Below, piece after piece: positions 18,199-25,869 of a DNA stretch of 41,913 bases. Positions within the stretch are counted from its first letter, which is position 1, and each line of letters opens with the position of its first letter. Under the pieces are notes generated by a model. That model did not search any database, had not been told where the DNA came from, and worked only from the letters and a program-made list of their open reading frames with translations. The translations under genes were made by a program, and so were the position numbers. The DNA is from Snodgrassella alvi (GTDB lineage: Bacteria > Pseudomonadota > Gammaproteobacteria > Burkholderiales > Neisseriaceae). The stretch spans positions 1-41,913 of the forward strand of contig NZ_MEIO01000003.1 of NCBI RefSeq assembly GCF_002777745.1, read 5' to 3'.

Positions 18199-18406
18199 TT
18201 CTGTTAATGCCGAATCGTAATCTGGGTACTGCTGGTCTGGGCATTATGACCTTGCTACCAGCAGACTTTACTCAGGTAATGATTTGGCTTGAATTTATTG
18301 TAATTTCAGAAGCATCGTCTTTGTGAATCGCATTGTCTGTACCTGTGGGCATAGATTTGCGGATGTGCTGCAAAATGAAGAACGTTTCTGCAATAAGGCT
18401 GCTTGA

Positions 18407-19936
18407 ATGACGCATTCTCCTTTAAAAGGTCCGGCACTTGCTCTGGTTACGGTGGCACTGTCACTGGCCGTTTTTATGCAGGTGCTGGATTCCACCATTG
18501 CCAATGTGGCATTGCCAACTATTACTGGTAATCTGGGTGCAGCCAATAGTCAGGGCACGTGGGTGATTACTGCGTTTGCTGTAGCGAATGCTATTTCAGT
18601 ACCGCTTACTGGTTGGCTGGCGCGCCGCTTTGGTGAAGTGAAAGTTTTTGTTGCGGCAACACTGTCGTTTGTATTGGCCTCGTTTTTATGTGGTATTGCA
18701 CCTAGTTTGGCATTATTGGTGTTTTTCCGAGTGTTGCAGGGTGCTGTAGCCGGGCCTATGATTCCGCTGTCGCAAAGTTTGTTGATGGCTGCCTATCCGC
18801 CGGAAAAACGACCGATGGCATTAGCCATGTGGTCGATGGTAATTATTGTGGCGCCGATTTTCGGGCCGATTCTAGGCGGTATCATTAGTGATAACTGGCA
18901 TTGGGGCTGGATTTTCTTTATCAATGTGCCAATTGGTTTGCTTGCTGCAGGTATTTCATGGCATATGCTGAAAAAACGTGAAACTGAAACTGTACAGCAG
19001 CCAATCGACCGTATGGGTTTATCGCTGATGGTAGTAGGTGTAGGCGCCTTGCAGATGATGCTTGACCGCGGTCATGAGCTGGACTGGTTTTCGTCCAATG
19101 AAATTATTATCTTGGCTGTTGTTGCTGTGGTGTGTCTGAGCTACTTTGTCATTTGGGAATGGTATGCCAAATATCCGATTGTAAACTTGCGCCTGTTTAA
19201 AGACCGTAATTTTACTGTAGGGGTAATTACTCTTAGTACGGCCTATATGACTTATATGGGTGCGATTGTGCTGCTGCCGATGTTGTTACAGATGCAGCTT
19301 GGCTATACTGCTACTTGGGCAGGACTGGCAACGGCACCTATTGGTATTTTTCCTGTATTGCTGTCACCACTGATTGGTAGATTCGGTAACCGGCTGGATA
19401 TGCGTGTGCTGGTAACCATCAGTTTTACTGTGTACGCTATTTGTTTTTTCTGGCGTACTAATTTTAATGGCGGCATGAGTTTTATGGATGTATTCTGGCC
19501 GCAGTTTGTGCAGGGAATTGGTATGGCAATGTTCTTTATGCCGTTGACTCAGATTACTTTATCTAATATGTCTGGGGCGCAGATTGCCAGTGCTTCCAGT
19601 ATTTCCAATTTTGTGCGGATTCTGGCCGGTGGTATTGGTACTTCCATGGTAAATGTATTATGGGATAAACGTGAGGCTTTGCATCATACGCAATTGGTAG
19701 AAAACATTCATCCTTATAACAGCGCTATGAATGAGTCGATTCAGGGTATGAATCAGCTTGGTTTAAGTGGCGTGCAGCCTTTGGGGTCGATTGAGCAGAC
19801 CATTGGTCAGCAGGCACATATTATGGGCGCTAATGATTTGTTCTGGCTGTATGGCTTAACTTTCTTAATTCTGATTGCGTTGGTATGGTTTGCTAAACCA
19901 CCGTTTGGTAGTGGCGGTGGCGGCGGAGCACATTAG
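18407..19936 (+). CDS. emrB: Multidrug transporter EmrB (DHA2 family, 14 membrane segments)
   Basis: Inner-membrane proton antiporter of the major facilitator superfamily exporting hydrophobic drugs, fatty acids or bile-salt-like compounds through EmrA-EmrC. The 509 residues include motif D1 (FMQVLDSTIANVALPTI), motif A (GWLARRFGEVKVF) and motif C (GPILGGIISDNWHWGW), typical of DHA2 transporters. The C-terminus is a short Gly-rich tail (GSGGGGGAH). The ATG overlaps the TGA of a short upstream frame (ATGA at 18407-18410), which may couple its translation. A strong terminator follows, ending the four-gene operon. Natural substrates cannot be deduced; FarB of Neisseria is a related fatty-acid exporter. 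Confidence 0.94.
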   Translation: MTHSPLKGPALALVTVALSLAVFMQVLDSTIANVALPTITGNLGAANSQGTWVITAFAVANAISVPLTGWLARRFGEVKVFVAATLSFVLASFLCGIAPSLALLVFFRVLQGAVAGPMIPLSQSLLMAAYPPEKRPMALAMWSMVIIVAPIFGPILGGIISDNWHWGWIFFINVPIGLLAAGISWHMLKKRETETVQQPIDRMGLSLMVVGVGALQMMLDRGHELDWFSSNEIIILAVVAVVCLSYFVIWEWYAKYPIVNLRLFKDRNFTVGVITLSTAYMTYMGAIVLLPMLLQMQLGYTATWAGLATAPIGIFPVLLSPLIGRFGNRLDMRVLVTISFTVYAICFFWRTNFNGGMSFMDVFWPQFVQGIGMAMFFMPLTQITLSNMSGAQIASASSISNFVRILAGGIGTSMVNVLWDKREALHHTQLVENIHPYNSAMNESIQGMNQLGLSGVQPLGSIEQTIGQQAHIMGANDLFWLYGLTFLILIALVWFAKPPFGSGGGGGAH

Positions 19937-19952
19937 TCTGCCGGTATTGGCT

Positions 19953-19985
19953 AAAACGGCCTGTGCATGCTGTACAGGCCGTTTT
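19953..19985 (+). terminator. Rho-independent terminator of the emr operon
   Basis: Perfect 12-bp stem AAAACGGCCTGT / ACAGGCCGTTTT with a 9-base loop and trailing T residues, 16 bases after the emrB stop codon. Confidence 0.88.
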
Positions 19986-20135
19986 ATTTTCTGTTCTTTT
20001 TGTATACAACAGTATGCCATTATGTTGCTATATGAATGGTTATATACAACTGTGAATGTAAAGTGGCGGCAGCTTGTGTACAATAGATAGCGTTCAAATC
20101 CATGGCTGGTGATGATCAGTTAGGTAGTATTAGTA

Positions 20136-21026
20136 ATGATGATGAAATTGGCGTTTGCTTTTTTGTATATGCTGCAATTATTGCCATTGCGTATGATTCA
20201 CGCGCTGGCACGATGCGTGGGCTGGTTAAGTTATTATGCGGTAGCACCACGGCGGCGTATTGGTCTGATTAATTTGCGCCACTGTTTTCCCGAATGGACT
20301 GAACAGCAGCGGCGTAAAGTATTACGCGAACATTTTTACCATATGTCTATGCTGTTACTGGAATATGGTCTGTATTGGTATGGCGATGCCGGACGGCTGA
20401 AAAGACTGGTGCGCTATCAGGACAAACATTATCTGGATGAAGCACTGGCTGCCGGTAAAAAAGTAATTTTACTCTATCCGCACTTTACTGCTTTTGAGGC
20501 AGCCGTATATGCTCTCAATCAGGATGTTCCTCTGATTAGCGTTTATTCGCATCAGAAAAACAAACAATTGGATGCGCAGATTCTGAAGGGTCGCCAACGT
20601 TATAACAATGCTTTTCTGATTGGGCGCACGGAAGGGCTGCGTGCCATTATCAAGAAAATCAAAAGCAGTAGCGCTCCGTTTCTTTATTTGCCTGATCAGG
20701 ATTTTGGCCGGCGTGAATCGATTTTTGTGAATTTTTTTGCGATTCCTACTGCTACGATTGCCGGACTGAGTCGTATTGCGGCTTTAACGAAAGCTAAAGT
20801 TATCCCAACGATTCCGACCCGCGAGGCTGATGGCAGTGTAACCTTGCGTTTTTACCCACAATGGGACAATTTTCCCAGTAAGGACATCGTTGCCGATACA
20901 CAGCGCATGAATGATTTTATTGAGGCGCGGGTACGCGAACATCCGTCACAGTATTACTGGCTGCATAAACGTTTTAAAACCCGACCGGAGGGTGAGGCAT
21001 CGTTTTACCAGAAAATTCACAAATAA
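20136..21026 (+). CDS. Second LpxL-type lipid A acyltransferase
   Basis: Inner-membrane acyltransferase of the LpxL/LpxM family, 296 residues. It has an N-terminal membrane anchor (about 4-24) and the catalytic motif in its Glu form at residues 116-121 (PHFTAFE), as in E. coli LpxL. Also visible are the FLYLPDQDFG segment with Asp-Gln and the C-terminal QYYWLHKRFKTRPEG typical of the family. It differs clearly from the paralogue at 12058-12930, which has an Asp in the motif and a VPGEGEGVW loop; two non-identical late acyltransferases fit a hexa-acylated lipid A. The start has three consecutive ATG codons (20136, 20139, 20142) without a strong ribosome-binding site, so the exact one is uncertain. 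Confidence 0.88.
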   Translation: MMMKLAFAFLYMLQLLPLRMIHALARCVGWLSYYAVAPRRRIGLINLRHCFPEWTEQQRRKVLREHFYHMSMLLLEYGLYWYGDAGRLKRLVRYQDKHYLDEALAAGKKVILLYPHFTAFEAAVYALNQDVPLISVYSHQKNKQLDAQILKGRQRYNNAFLIGRTEGLRAIIKKIKSSSAPFLYLPDQDFGRRESIFVNFFAIPTATIAGLSRIAALTKAKVIPTIPTREADGSVTLRFYPQWDNFPSKDIVADTQRMNDFIEARVREHPSQYYWLHKRFKTRPEGEASFYQKIHK

Positions 21027-21070
21027 AAAACTGGCTATTTGTTATGGCCAATAATCAGTCAAAGAAATAC

Positions 21071-21099
21071 TGCTGCCATGATTTAATTCTCTGGCAGCA
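21071..21099. terminator. Hairpin between convergent genes, possible bidirectional terminator
   Basis: An 8-bp perfect stem TGCTGCCA / TGGCAGCA lies between the stop codons of the convergent acyltransferase (+) and oxidoreductase (-) genes. T-richness on either side is modest. Confidence 0.45.
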
Positions 21100-21108
21100 A
21101 TTGTTTAT

Positions 21109-21738
21109 TCAGACACCAGATAATGCTACAGACTGGCCGATATATGCATCGTTATGTAGTGCTTTCAGCATAAAATGTGCTACATCTGCACGGGCAATGC
21201 GACCGCTGCCGGCCGGAATACCCTGTACCGCTTCAATGTAATTACCGCTAAATGTACCATGGGTTAAGCCCAGTGGACGCACAATTGTTGCAGCCAGACC
21301 AGCCACCTGAATCTGCTCTATAGCTGAGCGATGGTCTGCCAGCGGATGACGTAAAAATTCCATTGCAGCCTGACCTCGTTCACCCTCCAGTTCATTATCC
21401 ACGCCGGCAGAAGCACAATATACGATGCGCTGAATTCTATGTTTTTGCAATTGCGGGACAATATTACTGAGCATACGTTGTAAATCATTACCCGGTTTGA
21501 TGCCCTGATTGGTATTCAGGGCTGAAGCCACAGCATCATAATGGCAGTTATCGGCAAACAATGCTGCAACATCAGCAGTCTCAAACGCATCACAGCGACG
21601 AATATGTAAACTGGGATGCTGTAAATTGAATTTTTCCGGTGTGCGCAATGTAGCAGTCACTTCATCACCATTGGTTAGTGCCTGTTCAACCAAAGATTTG
21701 CCAACGCCGCCGCTGGCACCAAAAACCAAAATATGCAT
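21109..21738 (-). CDS. NAD(P)-binding oxidoreductase, atypical SDR (NmrA/YwnB-like)
   Basis: 209-residue Rossmann-fold protein of the atypical short-chain dehydrogenase group. The nucleotide-binding motif GASGGVGKSLVEQAL is at residues 7-21. It is followed by TATLRTPEKF and a DAFETADVAALF acidic segment, then YCASAGVDNELEGERGQ and TIVRPLGLTHG, where YxxxK-like catalysis is lost, as is common in this group. Typical roles are NAD(P)H sensing or quinone/flavin reduction; no substrate can be assigned. It is the last gene of a minus-strand operon, starting 28 bases after the UDG-like gene. Confidence 0.82.
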   Translation of the reverse strand: MHILVFGASGGVGKSLVEQALTNGDEVTATLRTPEKFNLQHPSLHIRRCDAFETADVAALFADNCHYDAVASALNTNQGIKPGNDLQRMLSNIVPQLQKHRIQRIVYCASAGVDNELEGERGQAAMEFLRHPLADHRSAIEQIQVAGLAATIVRPLGLTHGTFSGNYIEAVQGIPAGSGRIARADVAHFMLKALHNDAYIGQSVALSGV

Positions 21739-21766
21739 TAATGCTCTCCCGCTAATATAGTCAGAA

Positions 21767-22360
21767 TTAGTTTAATAAGCCAATATTATAAAAATAGTCC
21801 CGATAAATGGCAGCCTTTTGTGCCAGTGCGAGTGGATAGGCACGCGAAGAAGAGGGGAGTCTGGATAAAGTTAAGTGTCGGCCGTTTAGTGTGGTATTAC
21901 TGGGATGGCCAATAGTCGGTGCTACGGTATCAGTTGGCAGAAGCTTTAGTAATGTACTGGTAGCTTTATCGCCGGTAGTCATTATATGTTGGCAGTCCGG
22001 AATCTGTGCCAGTAATGCCGGTAAATCTACTGGGGTAATTACTTCGAGAAATTTATCTGCCGCATTGTTTTGCAGGCGCCTAATTTGATAGGCTGTATCA
22101 TTAATAGCAATGCCTCGTTCAGATAAAAAAGCACGAATTAGCGACTCATTAAATGCTTTATTGTTATCGGTGAAAAAATAATGTTTGTCCTGAAAAAACA
22201 CCAGCCCGAAAATGCGCCACATATCGTTTTGTAGATTCGGATAGTAGAAATGCATTTTCCAGCGTGCAGCCGGTGGCGGGAACGAGCCAAGCATCAGCAA
22301 TCGGGCATTGGCTGGTAAAAAGGGAGCAAGCGGATGTGTTTCAACCATCATTTCAACCAT
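21767..22360 (-). CDS. Uracil-DNA glycosylase superfamily protein (family 6-like)
   Basis: 197-residue protein with the UDG fold. The N-terminal LLMLGSFPPP and FYYPNLQNDMWRIFG match the GSxPG...YYxxPxNxFW motif of hypoxanthine-DNA-glycosylase-like (family 6) members. The C-terminal LSRLPSSSRAYPLAL corresponds to the second active-site motif (family LPSTSPA-like). It would excise deaminated bases in base-excision repair; exact base specificity is unknown. The start is uncertain: ATGs at 22360, 22351 and 22348, with ATGGTTGAA occurring twice. It sits 26 bases behind a 68-residue unknown gene and 28 bases before the oxidoreductase gene, in one operon with the AraJ-like transporter. Confidence 0.8.
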   Translation of the reverse strand: MVEMMVETHPLAPFLPANARLLMLGSFPPPAARWKMHFYYPNLQNDMWRIFGLVFFQDKHYFFTDNNKAFNESLIRAFLSERGIAINDTAYQIRRLQNNAADKFLEVITPVDLPALLAQIPDCQHIMTTGDKATSTLLKLLPTDTVAPTIGHPSNTTLNGRHLTLSRLPSSSRAYPLALAQKAAIYRDYFYNIGLLN

Positions 22361-22386
22361 AAATACTCATAATGTAATCGTACTGG

Positions 22387-22593
22387 CTAACAGCGACCAA
22401 ACAGGCAGGCAACCATATGTGCCTGTTCATCTGTATAACCCGGTTCACCTAGCCGTGCTGCCATTACCCACTCATTGGAAAAGCCCTGCTGACCACTATA
22501 TTCATGCCACAGGCGCTGCTGTTCGGTTTTATTGCCATTTTTGATTGCTATTTGCATGCGTTGCCTGATATTCTGCGGTATAGAATTATTCAT
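22387..22593 (-). CDS. Small uncharacterised protein, 68 residues
   Basis: Not recognised. It starts MNNSIPQNIRQRMQIAIK and ends LFGRC; it is mixed-charge, mostly helical in pattern, with no membrane segment or signal. GGAG precedes two adjacent ATGs; I chose the second (22593) because its spacing of 6 bases is better, and the first would add one Met. It starts 17 bases after the MFS gene stop and ends 26 bases before the UDG-like gene, so it is very likely translated as part of this operon. The WHEYSGQQGFSNEWVMAARL segment looks like a conserved core worth a profile search. Confidence 0.7.
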   Translation of the reverse strand: MNNSIPQNIRQRMQIAIKNGNKTEQQRLWHEYSGQQGFSNEWVMAARLGEPGYTDEQAHMVACLFGRC

Positions 22594-22610
22594 CATAATC
22601 TCCGTAAGTC

Positions 22611-23771
22611 TTAGATAAGTTGCCCTTGGTTTTCATAGCGGCGGTGGAACCACAACAGACAGGCGCAGCCACATAAGGCCAGTGGTACACCCAGTAACGC
22701 TGGATATTGATAACCCCAGTGATGGCTGATGGCCAGTCCGCCATTATATGAACCAATAGCATTACCCAGATTGAATGCCATCTGTACACTGGCTGCGCCA
22801 AGCATTGCTCCGCCCGGGGAATGGCGCAGCAATAACAGTTGTTGCGGTGCCGATACGGCAAACAGACAGAATGTACATATACACATTAGTGTGGCTGATA
22901 GCCAAGGGGTAGACGCAAACATAAAGATCAGTAGCAATGTCACAGCAGCCAATCCCTGTAAACTGGCGGCTACTTGTCCCGGTGTATAGCGATCAGACAG
23001 TCGGCCGCCACACCAGTTCCCTGCCACCATACCGACGCCAGCCAGTACCATCAGTAAACTAACCTGATTGCCACTGAAACCGGATACCTGTGTCAATAAT
23101 GGGCTGATATAACTGAACCAGCAAAAAATCCCGCCATTACCTAAGGTGGTGGCCGCCAGAATCAGCCAAGGCGCTGCTGATTTTAGAAAACGGAATTGTC
23201 CCAGAATGCCGGTATCCGGTAGTCGTTCTATTTGCGGAATAAAACGTTGTAAAGTAAACACCAGCACAATTGCCACTATAGCTACTAAAGTAAATACCAG
23301 CCGCCAGCTTAAATGCAGACTTAACCATGTGCCGACTGGTACGCCAAGCAGATTGGCTACTGTCATTCCTGCAATCATCATTGCTACTGCCTGCGCTGAA
23401 TGTCCGGGTGGTGCCAGTTTGGTAGCGACAATTGAACCGATGCCAAAATATGCGCCATGTGGCAAGCCGGAAATAAAACGTGCTACTAGCAGAGTTGTGT
23501 AACCAGGCGATATTGCCGCTAGTAAATTACCAATCGCAATCAGTACTGATAGTGATAGCAGGATGGTTTTGGGCGGTAAACGGTAACTTAATACCAGTAA
23601 CCAAGCACCACAGCATACACCTATTGCATAAGCAGCAATAAAATGTCCGGCTTGTGTAATGCTGATACTGAGTGCAGTGGCCACGTCTGGTAGTATTCCC
23701 ATCATACTAAACTCAGCCATACCCAGAGCAAATGTGCCTAACGACAACGAAAGTAAACTTTTCAATAGCAT
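22611..23771 (-). CDS. AraJ-like MFS exporter (DHA1 family, 12 membrane segments)
   Basis: Inner-membrane major facilitator transporter, 386 residues with 12 predicted helices. The N-terminus LSLSLGTFALGMAEFSMMGILPDVA and the block FISGLPHGAYFGIGSIVATKL (broken across helices 4-5) are typical of the AraJ/YdhP subgroup. GMTVANLLGVPVGT forms motif C of the antiporter type, and GGRLSDRYTPG is the inter-domain motif A. AraJ-type proteins are drug/proton or sugar efflux carriers of unclear physiological substrate. It is the promoter-proximal gene of a minus-strand operon with an unknown 68-residue protein, a UDG-like protein and an SDR. Upstream lies the ynfA pseudogene on the same strand. Confidence 0.88.
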   Translation of the reverse strand: MLLKSLLSLSLGTFALGMAEFSMMGILPDVATALSISITQAGHFIAAYAIGVCCGAWLLVLSYRLPPKTILLSLSVLIAIGNLLAAISPGYTTLLVARFISGLPHGAYFGIGSIVATKLAPPGHSAQAVAMMIAGMTVANLLGVPVGTWLSLHLSWRLVFTLVAIVAIVLVFTLQRFIPQIERLPDTGILGQFRFLKSAAPWLILAATTLGNGGIFCWFSYISPLLTQVSGFSGNQVSLLMVLAGVGMVAGNWCGGRLSDRYTPGQVAASLQGLAAVTLLLIFMFASTPWLSATLMCICTFCLFAVSAPQQLLLLRHSPGGAMLGAASVQMAFNLGNAIGSYNGGLAISHHWGYQYPALLGVPLALCGCACLLWFHRRYENQGQLI

Positions 23772-23898
23772 AATAATCTACAGCCATAGTCTATGCAGCA
23801 ATACCAGTAAGTTTAGACGCAGCCTGCCAGCTTGTCACTTGTCGTGTACGTAAATTTCACACTCAGCAGAAATTGATAAACTAAGCAGAAATTCAGCC

Positions 23899-24230
23899 CT
23901 ATGGAGCCAGCAGCATAATTGATGCACCAAGCAAACACATCAATGCGCCACTGATATCCCATTTGTCTGGTTGCGACCCTTCACCAGCCACGCCCACAAT
24001 AGCGAACAGCTAATATAAATTCCGCCATAGGCTGCATATGCGCGCCCAGCAATATTACTTTCTACCAAATTACTTTCTACCAATGTGAGCAGCCACGCAA
24101 ACAACAGTACAGACAGTGTACCCAGTAGCAGCCAGAGTACAGATTTCTGCATGCGTTGCCACGCTCAGAATGAAAAACAGCCGCTGATTTCAGCAATTGC
24201 GGCTAGAAAATAGTATATAAAAGTTTGCAT
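23899..24230 (-). pseudogene. ynfA: Broken UPF0060/YnfA small membrane protein gene
   Basis: Minus-strand reading from an ATG at 24230 gives a YnfA-family start (MQTFIYYFLAAIAEISGCFSF), then an in-frame TGA where the family has a Trp/Leu before AW. The frame continues through [18 protein letters not shown] and the hallmark [21 protein letters not shown] 15-base tandem duplication (24054-24083) inserts a second copy of LVESN. After WLVKG a single-base deletion shifts frame. The correct C-terminus, [20 protein letters not shown], is recovered in the next frame up to a TAG at 23899-23901. Three independent lesions make it a clear pseudogene. Intact relatives are four-helix SMR-like transporters of about 110 residues. 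Confidence 0.88.
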
Positions 24231-24527
24231 GGTTTGTTTGTCAGAGCGGCTTGGCTGGTTGAATTGGTCTGAATCATAGCTGGAAATAATAAAAGCTATT
24301 CATACCATAGCAGGATTGGTTGTGATGAACAATTTGTCAATTTCGCATATGGCAGTATTTTTAATAGCTAACTAATAGGGTGATTTGCTGCTTATGATAT
24401 CTTTGAAACAACATGAACTAAATCAAGCTGAGATAAAAAAACTGCTAAAAATACATTAATTTAAGGTGTAATGATGTAATATGGAATATATTAATATATA
24501 AATAATATTTAGTTTGGGAGCAGTAAA

Positions 24528-25229
24528 ATGAAAAAAGTGATCGTTCAGTTTTCATCAATTAATGCATTGATGGCAGGGTTGTTTGATGGGGTGTTCAGTG
24601 TGGGAGAAGTAAAAGAATATGGTGATTTTGGTTTAGGCTGTTCACATGCACTTGCTGGAGAGGTGATTATCAATAAAGATTTTCTGGAGGCAGACGGCGA
24701 TAAGGCGGTAAAAGTAATGGATAATGATGAACTTTTGCCGTTTGTACAGGTAACTACATTTCAGCCGGATAAGGTGGTGGATGTTAACGATGTAAGTAAA
24801 AACAATCTGTATTGGCATCTGGCGCAATATTTATTGCTGGATAATGTGTTTGTGGCAGTAAAAATTAGTGGTCGCTTTGATGAGTTGAAAATCCGCCGTC
24901 CGTTTGTTCAACATAAACCTTATCCGTCGGTGGTTAAGGTATTTGAGCAGCAGGTAGTAGATACGGTAGAAGATGTAACCGGTACCTTAATCGGTTTCTG
25001 GACGCCAGAGTTTTTCAAGGAGTTATCAGTAGCCGGTTTTCATCTGCATTTTATTGATACTACACATAAACTGGGTGGACATGTAATTGATTTTATGGCC
25101 AGCAAAGCTGAGCTGGCGTTTGAGCGTAAGCAGTCGGTTGAAATTATGCTGCCTGTGAACGAGGAATATTTGCGCAAAAACTTAAAAATGGATGATTTAA
25201 ATAAAATTATTAAACAGGTAGAAAATTAG
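24528..25229 (+). CDS. budA: Alpha-acetolactate decarboxylase
   Basis: Zinc enzyme (also called AlsD) converting 2-acetolactate to acetoin, a neutral overflow product that spares the cell acid stress. The 233 residues contain the family's LAGEVIINKDF (active-site Glu region), the VKISGRFDELKIRR core, and the zinc-binding GFHLHFIDTTHKLGGHVIDF with three His. GGGAG-like sequence 7 bases before the ATG is a good ribosome-binding site. No acetolactate synthase (alsS/budB) or acetoin dehydrogenase gene is adjacent, so its substrate probably comes from the branched-chain amino-acid synthase encoded elsewhere. The 297 bases upstream are AT-rich and hold no gene, presumably its promoter. Confidence 0.93.
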   Translation: MKKVIVQFSSINALMAGLFDGVFSVGEVKEYGDFGLGCSHALAGEVIINKDFLEADGDKAVKVMDNDELLPFVQVTTFQPDKVVDVNDVSKNNLYWHLAQYLLLDNVFVAVKISGRFDELKIRRPFVQHKPYPSVVKVFEQQVVDTVEDVTGTLIGFWTPEFFKELSVAGFHLHFIDTTHKLGGHVIDFMASKAELAFERKQSVEIMLPVNEEYLRKNLKMDDLNKIIKQVEN

Positions 25230-25253
25230 CCTGAGCGTGTTACACTGCTTTCT

Positions 25254-25312
25254 GGTTATCCAGAACAGATTTAAGGGGGTATGGTGGAGTTTACTGGTAC
25301 TGCTGGATAACC
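25254..25312. repeat. Ten-base perfect inverted repeat with 39-base loop
   Basis: GGTTATCCAG (25254-25263) and CTGGATAACC (25303-25312) are perfectly complementary. The loop contains TTAAGGGGGTATGGTGGAG. It fills the spacer between budA and the small lipoprotein gene, beginning 25 bases after the budA stop codon. It could be an RNA hairpin, an operator pair or a mobile-element footprint; no T-run follows. Confidence 0.6.
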
Positions 25313-25342
25313 TGCCTGCTACCTGTGTTGAAAGTGTAAACC

Positions 25343-25783
25343 ATGAAAAAGATAATCTGTGGGCTATTCTGTCTATGCTTGCTGGCCGGATGTAACCGGC
25401 AGCCAGTTGATTCTGTCACAGCTTCATCAGAAGAAGCCAGCCAGCCGGTGCATATGCCGCTGGCGATTGATCCGGCGTTGACAACATCTGTTGATCAGCA
25501 GCTGCTGGCGTTACAAAAGAAGCTGCCCCAAAAGCATAAACAAATTATGTTTAATGCGGCGGTACGGCATAATCAGACAATTTATTATTCGTATACTATG
25601 CTGGATAGTAAACGTAATCGGGATAATTTCAATGTGGAATCGGTAAAAAAGGATTTACAGCAGAGTTGCCGCCAGCCGCTGACTCGGCGTATGTTGCTGG
25701 GCGGGTTTGATTTTGTGTATGTTTATACTTTTCAGGATCATTCGCAGGTAAGTGTACTGCTGTCTGGTAAAGATTGCCGTTAG
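25343..25783 (+). CDS. Small uncharacterised lipoprotein
   Basis: 146-residue protein with a lipoprotein signal peptide (MKKIICGLFCLCLLAGC) and lipobox Leu-Ala-Gly-Cys with Cys at residue 17. It is followed by a Ser/Glu/Thr-rich linker and a soluble domain including FNAAVRHNQTIYYSYTML and MLLGGFDFVYVYTFQDHS. Two further cysteines (in QQSCRQP and the last residues KDCR) could form a disulfide. The domain looks like small envelope proteins of the type 'PliI/DUF' with a YxYTFxD strand, but I cannot name the family. It follows budA by 113 bases and is convergent with tex. Confidence 0.75.
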   Translation: MKKIICGLFCLCLLAGCNRQPVDSVTASSEEASQPVHMPLAIDPALTTSVDQQLLALQKKLPQKHKQIMFNAAVRHNQTIYYSYTMLDSKRNRDNFNVESVKKDLQQSCRQPLTRRMLLGGFDFVYVYTFQDHSQVSVLLSGKDCR

Positions 25784-25825
25784 GTGTGCTGTAGTGCTGT
25801 GAATTATTTTTCTGGTTTAACAGAA

Positions 25826-25857
25826 AAGGGGGCAGTTAATGCCCCCTTGTTGTTTTT
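25826..25857. terminator. Terminator between the lipoprotein gene and tex
   Basis: Nine-bp stem AAGGGGGCA / TGCCCCCTT with loop GTTAA, followed by GTTGTTTTT on the + strand and preceded by an AT-rich tract on the other. It probably serves the + strand lipoprotein gene and possibly the convergent tex gene. Confidence 0.8.
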
Positions 25858-25869
25858 ATTCGCTATTAT

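Noticed and set aside
20085-20110. T-loop-like GTTCAAATCC suggesting a tRNA gene
   Set aside because: No matching acceptor, D or anticodon arms could be built around it.
24150-24230. Possible TGA = Trp recoding, since TGA replaces Trp in the IS and ynfA remnants
   Set aside because: Several intact genes such as metK end in TGA, and both remnants carry additional frameshifts.
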